Of a stretch of DNA of 64,000 nt, positions 15,625 through 24,254 are shown piece by piece. The first letter of the stretch is position 1, and each line of letters opens with the position of its first letter. Under the pieces are notes generated by a model, which ran no database searches, was not told where the DNA came from, and was given only the letters and a program-made list of their open reading frames with translations. The position numbers and the translations under genes were made by a program. The stretch spans positions 21,211 through 85,210 of the forward strand of contig CATYLC010000008.1 of NCBI GenBank assembly GCA_958408685.1, in the 5' to 3' direction. This DNA comes from an uncultured Collinsella sp. GTDB taxonomy: Bacteria; Actinomycetota; Coriobacteriia; Coriobacteriales; Coriobacteriaceae.

Positions 15625-17406
15625 ATGACGATCACCGAAATCGACGAGAAGTTCATGCGCGAGGCGCTGGCCGAGGCGCGCGCCGCTGCTGCGGTGGGCG
15701 AGGTGCCCATCGGAGCCGTAGTGGTGCGCGACGGTGAGATTGTCGCGCGGGCGCATAATCGTCGCGAGCTCGACCAGGACCCTTCGGCTCATGCCGAGTT
15801 TGCGGCCGTGTGCGCCGCTGCCCAGGCGCTTGGCCGCTGGCGCCTTTTCGACTGTACGGTTTATGTGACGTTGGAACCCTGCTGCATGTGCGCGGGCCTT
15901 ATGGTCAACGCGCGCGTGGGGCGCTGCGTGTATGGCGCGAGTGATGCCAAGGCGGGCGCGCTGGGTTCGCTGTATGACCTGAATGCCGATTCGCGCCTGA
16001 ATCATCGGTTTAACGTGACGGCTGGGGTCCTGGCGGATGAATGCCGTGAGCTGCTGATTAGCTATTTTGGCGGTCTGCGCGGAGCAGGCGGCGCTGATGG
16101 CGGTTGTGGGGCCGATCTTGAGGCGCATGCCGCTCATGCCGAGGCGCTCGCGTGTGCCGAAGATATCGCCGTTGAGGCGGTTGACTTTGGCCCTGCGTGC
16201 CGCCGGCCCCGCCGTGTGCTGCTGGCGATCGACTCCTTTAAGGGCAGCGTGTCGAGTGCACGGGCGGAGGCGGCGGTTGCCGAGGGCATGCGCCGTGTGT
16301 GGCCCGATGCCGAGGTGCGCGCGTTGCCGCTGGCGGATGGCGGCGAGGGAACGCTCGACGCCATCGACGCGTGCGGCGGTGAGATTGTGACCTGCGAGGT
16401 GGCAGGTCCCTTGGGCGATCGCGTGTCTGCCCAGATGCTGGTGGACGACGAGCGCGACTCGGCTGTAATTGAGATGGCCGAGGCGGCGGGTATTGGGTAT
16501 TCGAGTTGTACGGAGTCGGCGGCGTTGGCGGCTTCGACCTATGGCGTGGGCGAGCTTATGCTTCGCGCAGTTCGCACGGGCGCAAGGACACTCTATATTG
16601 GTCTGGGCGGCAGTGCCACCAACGACGGTGGCGCCGGCATGCTGCAGGCGCTGGGCGCGCGCGTGGTCGATGATCAGGGATGCGATGTCGCCCCCGGTCT
16701 TGCCGGCCTTGAGCAGGTGGCGAGCGTTGATTTGGTGCCAGCGCTTCGGGCACTGAATGGCATGCGTGTCGTGGTGCTTTCGGATGTCGAGAATCCGCTC
16801 GTAGGGCGTCGCGGCGCACTGGCGGTGTTTGGCGGGCAGAAGGGCCTGCCGGCGGATGATGTCGAGGTGCTGCGCAGATACGACGGCTGGATGGTCGGCT
16901 ACGGTCGCCTGCTCGATGCGGCAATTTTCGAGGCGCGAGCCCAGGGGTTGTTGCGCACACCCGAGAACGCACGGACATTTGGCTCGGTGCTTGGCGTGCC
17001 CGGCGCGGGCGCTGCCGGTGGCTTGGGCGCGGCGTTGCTGGCGCTCGGCGCGGAGCTACGCTCGGGTGTGGAGACGGTGCTCGATCTCGTGGGGTTTGAC
17101 GAGCACGTGCGCGATGTCGACCTGGTCATTACAGGCGAGGGCAATATGGATGAGCAATCCGCCGCCGGTAAGGCGCCGGTGGGCGTGGCGCGCCGTGCCA
17201 AGCGGTGTGGCAAACCGGTGATCGCTGTCGTGGGCGGTCGCGCTGACAACCTGGATGGGGTGTGTGAGCGGGGTATTGACTTGGTTTTGCCGATTTGCCG
17301 CAAACCCATGGACCTGGAGCAAGCGCTTAATCCGCAGGAAGCCACCACCAACCTTATCTGCGCTGGCGAAGCAGCCGCTCGATCCTACGACCTTGGCCGT
17401 ATCTAA
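15625..17406 (+). CDS. fusion protein: tRNA adenosine deaminase (TadA) + glycerate kinase
   Basis: A single uninterrupted 593-residue frame. Residues 1-155 are a complete TadA: GEVPIGAVVV, zinc/catalytic HAE in PSAHAEFAAV, and LEPCCMCAG; TadA makes the wobble inosine of tRNA-Arg(ACG). After a linker of about 40 Ala-rich residues, residues from about 197 to the end are a GarK/GlxK-type glycerate kinase with DSFKGSVSS, PLADGGEGT, GLGGSATNDGGAGMLQALGA and VITGEGNMDEQSAAGKAP. ATG 15625 has GGGAAGG upstream. TadA and glycerate kinase are normally separate, functionally unrelated proteins. No stop or frameshift is visible between them. Confidence 0.9.
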   Translation: MTITEIDEKFMREALAEARAAAAVGEVPIGAVVVRDGEIVARAHNRRELDQDPSAHAEFAAVCAAAQALGRWRLFDCTVYVTLEPCCMCAGLMVNARVGRCVYGASDAKAGALGSLYDLNADSRLNHRFNVTAGVLADECRELLISYFGGLRGAGGADGGCGADLEAHAAHAEALACAEDIAVEAVDFGPACRRPRRVLLAIDSFKGSVSSARAEAAVAEGMRRVWPDAEVRALPLADGGEGTLDAIDACGGEIVTCEVAGPLGDRVSAQMLVDDERDSAVIEMAEAAGIGYSSCTESAALAASTYGVGELMLRAVRTGARTLYIGLGGSATNDGGAGMLQALGARVVDDQGCDVAPGLAGLEQVASVDLVPALRALNGMRVVVLSDVENPLVGRRGALAVFGGQKGLPADDVEVLRRYDGWMVGYGRLLDAAIFEARAQGLLRTPENARTFGSVLGVPGAGAAGGLGAALLALGAELRSGVETVLDLVGFDEHVRDVDLVITGEGNMDEQSAAGKAPVGVARRAKRCGKPVIAVVGGRADNLDGVCERGIDLVLPICRKPMDLEQALNPQEATTNLICAGEAAARSYDLGRI

Positions 17407-17422
17407 AACCTATCTCTTTATA

Positions 17423-17489
17423 AGTTGCGGTGGATTAGTTCCTGTTTGGCGGCTCAGACAGAAAAAACAGGAACTATTCCACCGCAACT
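17423..17489. repeat. palindrome family AGTTGCGGTGGA, copy 1
   Basis: AGTTGCGGTGGA(T)TAGTTCCTGTTT is complementary to AAACAGGAACTATTCCACCGCAACT around an 18-base loop. It begins just after the tadA-glycerate kinase stop and may also end that transcript. The second copy is at 32770-32836 and keeps the outer ends while the inner stem differs. Confidence 0.75.
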
Positions 17490-17553
17490 TCGAGAATGGC
17501 CATTCGAGGTTGGCTGCCTTGTGCCTTGGGTCGGACCGCCTGCCACGAAACGT

Positions 17554-17690
17554 GGCCATCTACTACGTTAAACCGGCCACTCTCGACCATCCCGGAATTT
17601 ACAAAAACAAAACCGCAGGTAGAAAGCTTGCCGATTTTCGAAAAAGTCGGCTATGGTCGACCCCTGTGGCCTAAACGTAGTAGATGGGCC
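17554..17690. repeat. 137-bp element B with terminal inverted repeats, copy 1
   Basis: The ends GGCCATCTACTACGTTAAAC and the inverted GCCTAAACGTAGTAGATGGG(CC) are terminal inverted repeats. The interior contains ACCGCAGGTAGAAAGCTTGC and TATGGTCGACCCCT, which recur (inverted) in the 138-bp copy at 39831-39968. Similarity continues into the right flank (GGTGCGGC, TTTTGGGATGGG). Confidence 0.75.
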
Positions 17691-17720
17691 CTTTCTGCGG
17701 TGCGGCACCAAGCCGGTCAT

Positions 17721-17805
17721 TTTGGGATGGGACTATTTTGACTACTCATTGGCTGCTCTGGCAATCGGGCTGCAAAAGTAGTCAAAAAAGCTCCGTCCCA
17801 AATTA
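17721..17805. repeat. inverted repeat TTTGGGATGG ... CCGTCCCAAA
   Basis: The outer arms TTTGGGATGG and CCGTCCCAAA, with an inner pair around GACTACT and AGTAGTC, form a long imperfect hairpin. Its right end, read in reverse as AGCTAATTTGGGACGGAGCT, matches the repeat at 4887-4922. Confidence 0.55.
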
Positions 17806-17810
17806 GCTAC

Positions 17811-17840
17811 CTTGCTCTGGCGGGCGGGAGCAGGTAAGAT
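17811..17840 (+). promoter_or_regulatory. putative promoter of SRP RNA
   Basis: TTGCTC and TAAGAT are separated by 18 bases and end shortly before the predicted 5' end of the SRP RNA. The match to sigma-70-type consensus is moderate. Confidence 0.4.
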
Positions 17841-17847
17841 ATACCGA

Positions 17848-17972
17848 GCGCCTAGCGCGTTCGATGGGTTCGGATGACGACATGTTCCGAATCTGGTCAG
17901 GTCCGGAAGGAAGCAGCCATAAGGAGCCTCTGTCGGGCATCCGAATCCATCGAGCGCACGGGCGCTTTTTGG
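17848..17972 (+). ncRNA. ffs: signal recognition particle RNA, small bacterial (4.5S) type
   Basis: The universally conserved apical domain is present: TGGTCAGGTCCGGAAGGAAG followed by CAGCCATAAG, the GGAA tetraloop and the asymmetric internal loop that bind Ffh. Flanking arms CGATGGGTTCGGATG and CATCCGAATCCATCG pair over 15 bp to give the long hairpin. The ends are estimated from the outer GCGC pairing and the GCGCTTTTT terminator-like tail. Confidence 0.93.
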
Positions 17973-17986
17973 TGCCGCGACACGGC

Positions 17987-18075
17987 CCGGCCGGCGGCGA
18001 GGTATTTGGTGTCTCGCTGGTCCTCGGCTTCGCCTGCGGGATCGCTCGACTACTAAACACCTCGCCGCCGGCCGG
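17987..18075. repeat. large GC-rich palindrome II (89 bp)
   Basis: A perfect 17-bp inverted pair, CCGGCCGGCGGCGAGGT at 17987-18003 and its complement at 18059-18075, encloses a 55-base centre containing CCTCGGCTTCGCCTGCGG. It is comparable in design to palindromes I, III and IV. Confidence 0.85.
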
Positions 18076-18220
18076 CCCCCGTCGTCCAAAAATCACCCGT
18101 AAGGGCGCGTTTATCTAATTTAATCTATCCCTTGCGGAATGCGGCTTGCTGGCGTTGTCTGGGCATTGATGGCTACGTGGTTCAAGAGGCGGCGGTGCTG
18201 TTGCTTGAATTTTTGCAGTT

Positions 18221-18265
18221 AAAGAGGCTCGTTTCCCTAGGTTGGGGAAACGAGCCTCTTTTTGT
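18221..18265. terminator. rho-independent terminator near the LAXTG surface protein gene
   Basis: AAAGAGGCTCGTTTCCC and GGGAAACGAGCCTCTTT form a 17-bp stem with a short loop. It is T-rich on the plus side (TTTTTGTC) and A-rich before the left arm, so it can act for the minus-strand gene ending at 18307. Confidence 0.85.
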
Positions 18266-18306
18266 CTCTGGGCTTGTGGATTGGTGAAGGCAGAATGCTC
18301 TGTCGG

Positions 18307-19311
18307 CTATTTTGAGTTCTTGATGCGGCGTGTGGCTGTGGCGGTTATTCCGAGTCCCATGGCGGCGATTCCTGCGAGTGCTATTGCGCTCGGTGCTGTG
18401 TCGCCCGTGTTCGCGAGCTTGCCGGCGGTCGTATTTGCTTGCTTGCCGCTGCTCGAGTTCGCCTGCTTGGTGGAGCTTGGTAGGGCGTCTTTGCCGGTTG
18501 CAGGTGAGGCAACGGGCGGTGTCGCCTCGGCGGGTTGCGTTGAGCCGGAGGGAGGCGTCGTCTCGGTCGGTTTCGTTATCTCGGGCGAGGTGGCCTTGTC
18601 TGCCGCGGCCTTTGCCTCTTCGTATGCCTTGCAGGCGTCGTCATAGGCCGCTTGCGCCTTTTCCAAATCGCCGAGGAGCGCATCTCGCTTGGCTGTTTCT
18701 CCGTCGAGGTGGGTTTTATTAAACTCTACTTCGCTTTCTAAGAAATAAATCAGGCTTTTCTGACTTTCGAGGCGCATTCGGCAGTGCTCAAGCTTATCTT
18801 CACAACGAGATTCTTGCTCTTGTGCATCCATGATCGCCAGTTCCAACTGCCATCTAGTTTCGTAATCCGTGTGGGGGATTTTATTTAATTCTGCCTCAAG
18901 GTCTCTTGTTCGGTTGTGGGCCTTATCGCATTCGGATTGGGCTGCATCGATGTCCGCTTGCATGGTAGGAAGGGATTCCTTATATATGGCAGCTCGCGCC
19001 AAATTAGTGTCGTAGTTCTTTTGAAAAATGGCAATTTTAGTATCGATTTCCGCAATTTTCTCGGGACTTGCGGCGTCTTTTGCGGCCTCGAGGTTTTTGA
19101 GCGCTTCCTGCATGGCTGCATACGCTTTGTCTTTTTCGGTGGCCGCGGTTTCGCTCGAGTTCGCGGCCGCTGTCTGCAAGGCGGCCGCACCGGTGGGGGC
19201 GCTGGTTTCTGCAGCGATCGCCGTTACGGGGGCGATTCCCGCGACAAGTGCCGCGGAAAGGGCGATGCCCACAGTTGCTCGTCTTGCTCTTCTTGCGAGA
19301 ATGTCGTTCAT
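18307..19311 (-). CDS. sortase-anchored coiled-coil surface protein (LAXTG motif)
   Basis: A 334-residue secreted protein. An N-terminal signal peptide (ATVGIALSAALVAGIAPVTA, then IAAE) is followed by a long, charged, heptad-rich coiled coil at about residues 60-235. A Pro/Thr/Ser-rich stalk (TKPTETTPPSGSTQP) follows. The C-terminus is a cell-wall sorting signal: LANTGD, a hydrophobic segment (SAIALAGIAAMGLGITATA) and the basic tail TRRIKNSK. LAXTG rather than LPXTG is typical of class E sortases in high-GC Gram-positives. No adhesin domain is visible; a spacer or structural role is possible. The start ATG 19311 is inferred from the signal peptide. Confidence 0.85.
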   Translation of the reverse strand: MNDILARRARRATVGIALSAALVAGIAPVTAIAAETSAPTGAAALQTAAANSSETAATEKDKAYAAMQEALKNLEAAKDAASPEKIAEIDTKIAIFQKNYDTNLARAAIYKESLPTMQADIDAAQSECDKAHNRTRDLEAELNKIPHTDYETRWQLELAIMDAQEQESRCEDKLEHCRMRLESQKSLIYFLESEVEFNKTHLDGETAKRDALLGDLEKAQAAYDDACKAYEEAKAAADKATSPEITKPTETTPPSGSTQPAEATPPVASPATGKDALPSSTKQANSSSGKQANTTAGKLANTGDTAPSAIALAGIAAMGLGITATATRRIKNSK

Positions 19312-19522
19312 CTCGGCACCTCATTTCAAGGGTCGGCGACTAACTTGGTAGCACTAATGCAAGTATACCAAGTGGTCGACCCGACACTGGCTGGGTGCGC
19401 GCCTCTCTGCTTCTTTGGAAACCGAATCCCATTAGAAATGACGAGTTGTTTACGCTTCTTTTGGGCTCACCGTACTATCATGGTTCGAATTGAATGTGGA
19501 TGATGATAGGGAGCGCCTATAC

Positions 19523-21385
19523 ATGATTGAGCTGCTCAGGCGTTTTGGTGGTAAGTTTCGCCGGTATATGGTGATTGGCCCTGCGTGTAAGCTGATCGAA
19601 GTGATCTTTGACCTGCTGATGCCGCTGGTGATTGCCCAGATGATCGATAAGGGTATTGGCGCACACGATGTCAACGCCGTCGTCCACTACGGTATGCTGC
19701 TTGGCGCCATGGCTGTGATCGGCATCTCGTTTACGCTCGTCTGCCAAAAGATGGCGGCGCTCACCTCGCAGGGCATGGGCACCGACATTCGTGGCGCGCT
19801 CTACCAGCACATCAACAAGCTGAGCTATGCCGAACTCGACCGTTTTGGCACGCCGTCGCTCATCACGCGCATCACCAACGATGTCAACCAGGTGCAGCTT
19901 GCCGTGGCGCTGGGCGTGCGCATGCTCATCCGCTGGCCCTTCCTGGCGGTGGGCTCCATGTGCGCGGCCCTTGCCATCGACCTTAAGCTCGGCATGATCT
20001 TTTTGATTTGCACGCCCGCTATCGGCCTGGTGTTTTGGTTTGTCATGGCGCGCTGCATTCCGTACTACAGGCAGCTGCAGGCAAAGCTCGACCGCATCGC
20101 GCTCATTTGCCGCGAGGGGCTTTCGGGCGCCCGCGTGGTTCGCGCCTTTGTGCGTGAGGACCACGAGCGCGAGCGTTTTGCCCAAGCCGCCGATGACCAG
20201 GCCAATACCGCCATCGCGGTGGGCAAGCTCTCGTCAATCCTTAATCCCGTCACGTTTCTTGTGATGAACCTGGGCGTGTGCGCCATCCTGTGGGTGGGCG
20301 GCATCCAGGTCAACGTGGGCGAGCTTACGCAGGGCCAGGTCATGGCGTTTGTGAACTACATGACGCAGACCCTGACCTCCATCGTGTACGTCGCCAACCT
20401 GGTCGTGGTCTTTACCAAGGCGAGCGCGAGTGCTTCGCGTATCAACGAGGTGCTCAACTGCGTGCCGAGCATCGCTGACGAGGGCAACCAGCCGGTCGCG
20501 CTGCCTGAGCCGGGCAATGCCGCTCCGGTTCCTGCGCTGAGCTTGAGCCATGCGAGCTTCTCTTTTGGCGCCGGCGCTGCCAACGCCGTCAACGATGTGA
20601 CCCTGGAGCTGCCGCTGGGCAAGACGCTCGGCATTATCGGCGGCACGGGTAGCGGCAAGTCCACACTCGTCTCGCTTATCCCGCGCCTGTACGATGCGAG
20701 CACCGGCCGCGTGAGCGTGATGGGCGCCGACGTGCGCACCTGGCCGCTCGACCAGCTGCGCCGTGTGGTCGCGACCGTTCCACAGCGCGCGTCGCTGGTG
20801 AGCGGCACCATCCGCAGCAACCTGACCTGGCGCGACGAGGCTGCGACCGACGAGGATCTCTGGGCGGCGCTCGACATGGCGCAGGCGAGCGAGTTCGTGC
20901 GCAACAAGCCGCAGGGGCTCGATGCCCCGGTCGAGGCGGGCGGTAAGAACTTCAGCGGTGGCCAACGCCAGCGCCTGACCATCGCGCGCGCCCTGGTGGG
21001 CTCGCCTCAGATATTGATCATGGACGATTCTGCCTCGGCGCTCGACTTTAAGACCGACGCGGCGCTTCGCCATGCCATCCGCGAGCGCAGTGTGCGCGGT
21101 GCCGCCGAGGGCGGGCTGCCGCTCACGACCGTCATCGTGAGCCAACGTGTCTCGACCGTTCGCGATGCCGACATGATCTGCGTACTCGACCACGGCTCGG
21201 TTGCGGGCCTGGGCACGCACGATGGGCTGTATGCAAGCTGCCAGCTCTACCGAGAGATCTGCCAGTCGCAGCTTCGCCGCGAGGAGCTCGAGGGCCAGCA
21301 GAGGAGTGCGGCGCCCACGTCCGTCCCAAGTCCCGCGTCCGCTCCAACCGCCTCCGCATCCGTCTGCACAAAGGAGGGCTGCTAA
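19523..21385 (+). CDS. ABC exporter subunit 1, ATPase-degenerate half (module 2)
   Basis: A 620-residue half transporter with an N-terminal six-helix membrane domain and a C-terminal ATPase domain. Walker A GGTGSGKST and signature FSGGQRQRLTIARAL are intact, but the Walker B end is MDDSASALD (Asp for Glu) and the switch residue is Gln (VSQRVST). The tail is a Ser/Ala/Pro-rich extension of about 30 residues. ATG 19523 has AGGGAG ten bases upstream; a TTG at 19490 is also in frame. The stop TAA abuts the ATG of the partner gene at 21386. No regulator lies next to it. Confidence 0.9.
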   Translation: MIELLRRFGGKFRRYMVIGPACKLIEVIFDLLMPLVIAQMIDKGIGAHDVNAVVHYGMLLGAMAVIGISFTLVCQKMAALTSQGMGTDIRGALYQHINKLSYAELDRFGTPSLITRITNDVNQVQLAVALGVRMLIRWPFLAVGSMCAALAIDLKLGMIFLICTPAIGLVFWFVMARCIPYYRQLQAKLDRIALICREGLSGARVVRAFVREDHERERFAQAADDQANTAIAVGKLSSILNPVTFLVMNLGVCAILWVGGIQVNVGELTQGQVMAFVNYMTQTLTSIVYVANLVVVFTKASASASRINEVLNCVPSIADEGNQPVALPEPGNAAPVPALSLSHASFSFGAGAANAVNDVTLELPLGKTLGIIGGTGSGKSTLVSLIPRLYDASTGRVSVMGADVRTWPLDQLRRVVATVPQRASLVSGTIRSNLTWRDEAATDEDLWAALDMAQASEFVRNKPQGLDAPVEAGGKNFSGGQRQRLTIARALVGSPQILIMDDSASALDFKTDAALRHAIRERSVRGAAEGGLPLTTVIVSQRVSTVRDADMICVLDHGSVAGLGTHDGLYASCQLYREICQSQLRREELEGQQRSAAPTSVPSPASAPTASASVCTKEGC

Positions 21386-23245
21386 ATGAATCCGTACACT
21401 TCCTCCGGTTCGGTCGCCACGATGACGGCCAACGTGTCCGGTAACGATAGCCTCAACGACCTGGGCGACGGCCCGCGCCAGCCCGGCGACCCTGAGCGCT
21501 ATCCCGTGGGTGCGGTGACTCGCCGCCTGATGGGCTACGTTCGTCCGCATCGCATTTCGTTTGTAGCGTCGTTTGTGAGTGCCGCCATCTCCGTGGTTCT
21601 GCAGCTCTACACGCCCATTCTCATCGGCGAGGGCATCGACCTGATCGTTGCTGCGGGCCAGGTGGACTTCGATGCGCTGCTGCCGCTCGTTACCAAACTC
21701 GCACTCGTCGTGGTGGGAGCGGCGTCCTTCCAGTGGCTGCAGGGCCACTGCGTCAACCGCCTGTCCTACGAGACGGTGCGTGACATGCGCGTGGAGGCGA
21801 GCGATAAGCTCAGCCGTATGCCGCTCAGCTTTATCGACAGCCATGCCCACGGCGACCTTATGAGCCGCGTGGTCAACGACGTCGATCAGGTGGGCGACGG
21901 TCTGCTGCAGGGCTTTACCCAGCTCTTTACCGGCGTTATCACCATCGTTGGCACGCTTACGTTTATGCTCTCCATTAACCTGACCATGACGCTCGTGGTG
22001 GTGCTCGTCACGCCGCTTTCCATTTTTGCAGCCGGTGCTATTGCCAAGCTCTCCAACAAAAGCTTTACGGCGCAGCAGCGTATTCAAGGGCAGCTCGGTG
22101 GTCATATCGAGGAGTATGTGGGTGAGCAAAAGCTCGTGGACGCCTTCGCCTACGGCCCGCACGCTCAACAGCGCTTCGATGCCCTCAATGCCGAGCTCTA
22201 CACCGCGGGCGAGCGCGCGCAGTTTATGGGCTCGCTCTCCAACCCCGGCACGCGCTTTATCAATAACATCATCCATGCCGTGGTCGCCGTGATCGGCTGC
22301 GTGGGCGTGATCACGGGCGTGCCGGCGGCGCTTACGGTGGGCGGCGTGCAGATCTTCCTGTCCTATGCCAACCAGTACACCAAGCCGTTCAACGAGGTCA
22401 CCAACGTCATTACGCAGATCCAGACGGCGTATGCCTCGGCGCGCCGCATGTTTGCACTGCTTGACGCGCGCGAGCAGGAACCCGATGCGCCGGATGCCGT
22501 GGAACTTGCCGCCCCGAAGGGCGAGGTTTCGTTTGAGCATGTGGACTTTAGCTATGTGCCCGACCGCAAACTGCTGCAGGACGTCTGCATCGAGGCCAAG
22601 CCCGGCATGCGCTTTGCCCTGGTCGGCCCCACGGGCTGTGGCAAGACAACGCTCATCAACTTGCTGCTGCGGTTTTACGATATCGATGCCGGTCGCATTG
22701 CGGTCGATGGCCGGTCTTCGCGTGACTACACGCGCGCAAGCCTGCGCCGCGCCTTTGGCATGGTGCTGCAGGATACGTGGCTGTTCGAGGGCACGGTGGC
22801 GGAAAACATCGCCTACGGCTGTCCCGACGCCACACGCGAGCAGGTTATCGAGGCTGCCAAGCGCGCGCATGCGCACAAGTTTATCGTGCAGCTGCCAGGC
22901 GGCTACGATACGGTCATCGGCGAGGACGGCGGCACGTTTAGCCAGGGTCAAAAACAGCTGCTGTGCATCGCGCGCGTCATGCTCACCGACCCGGCGATTT
23001 TGCTGCTGGACGAGGCGACCTCGAGCATCGATACCCGCACCGAGCTGCAGGTGCAGGCGGCATTCGACGAGCTCATGGCCGGCCGCACAAGCTTTGTGGT
23101 GGCGCACCGCCTGTCGACGATCCGCAACGCCGACTGCATTCTGGTCATGCGCGACGGCCAGATTATCGAGCGCGGCACGCACGACGAGCTGCTGGCGGCA
23201 GGCGGCTTCTACGCCGAGCTCTACCGCAGCCAGTTTGCCCAGTGA
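21386..23245 (+). CDS. ABC exporter subunit 2, canonical ATPase half (module 2)
   Basis: A 619-residue partner subunit. After about 45 polar residues there is a six-helix membrane domain, then the nucleotide-binding domain with Walker A GPTGCGKTT, Walker B LLLDEATSSID and switch His in VAHRLST. The signature is SQGQ instead of SGGQ, as in the canonical halves of modules 1 and 3. It begins directly after the stop of the upstream subunit, and GGAGGGC lies seven bases before the ATG. It should form a heterodimer with the preceding subunit; the substrate is unknown. Confidence 0.9.
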   Translation: MNPYTSSGSVATMTANVSGNDSLNDLGDGPRQPGDPERYPVGAVTRRLMGYVRPHRISFVASFVSAAISVVLQLYTPILIGEGIDLIVAAGQVDFDALLPLVTKLALVVVGAASFQWLQGHCVNRLSYETVRDMRVEASDKLSRMPLSFIDSHAHGDLMSRVVNDVDQVGDGLLQGFTQLFTGVITIVGTLTFMLSINLTMTLVVVLVTPLSIFAAGAIAKLSNKSFTAQQRIQGQLGGHIEEYVGEQKLVDAFAYGPHAQQRFDALNAELYTAGERAQFMGSLSNPGTRFINNIIHAVVAVIGCVGVITGVPAALTVGGVQIFLSYANQYTKPFNEVTNVITQIQTAYASARRMFALLDAREQEPDAPDAVELAAPKGEVSFEHVDFSYVPDRKLLQDVCIEAKPGMRFALVGPTGCGKTTLINLLLRFYDIDAGRIAVDGRSSRDYTRASLRRAFGMVLQDTWLFEGTVAENIAYGCPDATREQVIEAAKRAHAHKFIVQLPGGYDTVIGEDGGTFSQGQKQLLCIARVMLTDPAILLLDEATSSIDTRTELQVQAAFDELMAGRTSFVVAHRLSTIRNADCILVMRDGQIIERGTHDELLAAGGFYAELYRSQFAQ

Positions 23246-23372
23246 GCAAGCCCGTGGGGCAAATTAATCAATCGACAGACGGTGGTTTACATCTGTCACG
23301 TTAGTACTAAGATATTCATCTAATAAATTGCATTAGTGGCTTTAGTTTTGGGGGAAACGAGGCAACGTGACT

Positions 23373-23924
23373 ATGACGTGCTCTTTGGTGGTTAACAGCA
23401 AGAGCGGTAATACCAGGATGGTTTCGGGCGCGATCAAGCGCGCTCTGCAGGCTGCGGGTGTTGAGTTTGTCCATGCCGCGGCGTTGAGCGACGATGCGGA
23501 TGCAGATCAGGTTGCGCTCGAGGCGCAGGGCGCCTGCGCGGCCGACACGGTGCTCGTCGGTTTTTGGTGCGACAAGGGCGCGTGCACGTCTTCGGTCGCG
23601 ACGTTGCTCTCCGCCTTGCACGGCAAGCGCGTCTTCCTGTTTGGCACCTGCGGTTTTGGCGCCGACCAGAGCTATTACCAGCAGATTATCGACCGCGTAA
23701 CTTCCAATTTGGCTGGGGATGCCGAGCTTGCGGGTTGGGCGATGTGCCAGGGCAAGATGGGCCCTGCGGTCAAGCAGCGCTACGAGGCCATGCTCGAGCA
23801 AGATCCCGACAACGCGCGCTATAAGATGCTGCTCGACAACTGGGTTGCCGCGAAGGACCATCCCACCAAGGAAGATCTGGATAACATGGCCGCAGCCGCC
23901 AAAAAGGCCGTTTTGGGCGAGTAG
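23373..23924 (+). CDS. flavodoxin-like protein
   Basis: A 183-residue protein beginning with strand CSLVVNSKSGNT, whose SKSGNT is the FMN-phosphate loop of flavodoxins. FLFGTCGFGADQSYYQQI corresponds to the second FMN-binding loop. The C-terminal quarter (DHPTKEDLDNMAAAAKKAV) is helical and resembles the tail of anaerobe flavodoxin-family proteins of this size. It probably carries electrons for a reductase. GTG 23367 and ATG 23373 are both possible; the ATG lies ten bases from GAGG. It is a single-gene unit with a terminator. Confidence 0.82.
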   Translation: MTCSLVVNSKSGNTRMVSGAIKRALQAAGVEFVHAAALSDDADADQVALEAQGACAADTVLVGFWCDKGACTSSVATLLSALHGKRVFLFGTCGFGADQSYYQQIIDRVTSNLAGDAELAGWAMCQGKMGPAVKQRYEAMLEQDPDNARYKMLLDNWVAAKDHPTKEDLDNMAAAAKKAVLGE

Positions 23925-23968
23925 CTTCGCCGTTCGCGGTCCTTCGTGCAAAGCAATACAAATGTGAA

Positions 23969-23995
23969 AGCCTCGAGATTCTCGAGGCTTTTTTC
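23969..23995 (+). terminator. rho-independent terminator of flavodoxin-like gene
   Basis: GCCTCGAGA and TCTCGAGGC form a tight hairpin followed by TTTTTTCTTG, about 45 bases after the stop. Confidence 0.92.
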
Positions 23996-24104
23996 TTGAC
24001 ACTTGTGGACGCAACCGTGGCAAGCGTTTGGGGTGACATTTTCCATTACCCCGATGACGAGACCGTCCTGGACGACACGCTCGCATGCGTTCGCTGGATG
24101 CATT

Positions 24105-24253
24105 CAGAGTGGGGCGTGCTTTCCGGATGGATGGGGTTTCGGAAAGTGCGTCCCACAATTTGAGTCCGGAGTGGGATGCAGTTTCCCAACGGGGCCGTAA
24201 GCGGAAACTGCATCCCACTCCGGACGTGAATTCTGGGACATGCTTTCCGGATG
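24105..24253. repeat. hairpin array, locus 1 (62-bp period)
   Basis: Alternating complementary words occur: GTGGGGCGTGCTTTCC (24108), GGAAAGTGCGTCCCAC (24141), GTGGGATGCAGTTTCC (24171), its perfect complement (24203) and CTGGGACATGCTTTCC (24233). Forward units are 62-63 bp apart. The central pair extends to a perfect 23-bp inverted repeat at 24164-24186 and 24203-24225. The same unit and period recur at 45905-46048. Confidence 0.75.
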
Positions 24254-24254
24254 C

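Noticed and set aside
20234..23182. A 982-codon minus-strand frame opposite the module 2 ABC genes
   Set aside because: It is antisense to two proteins with intact Walker and signature motifs. Its His/Arg/Ala-rich translation has no domain pattern, so it is a codon-bias shadow.
23373..23924. Specific naming of the flavodoxin as a bilirubin-reduction accessory protein (BilS-like)
   Set aside because: Size and fold would allow it, but there is no neighbouring bilR-type reductase and I cannot compare sequences.
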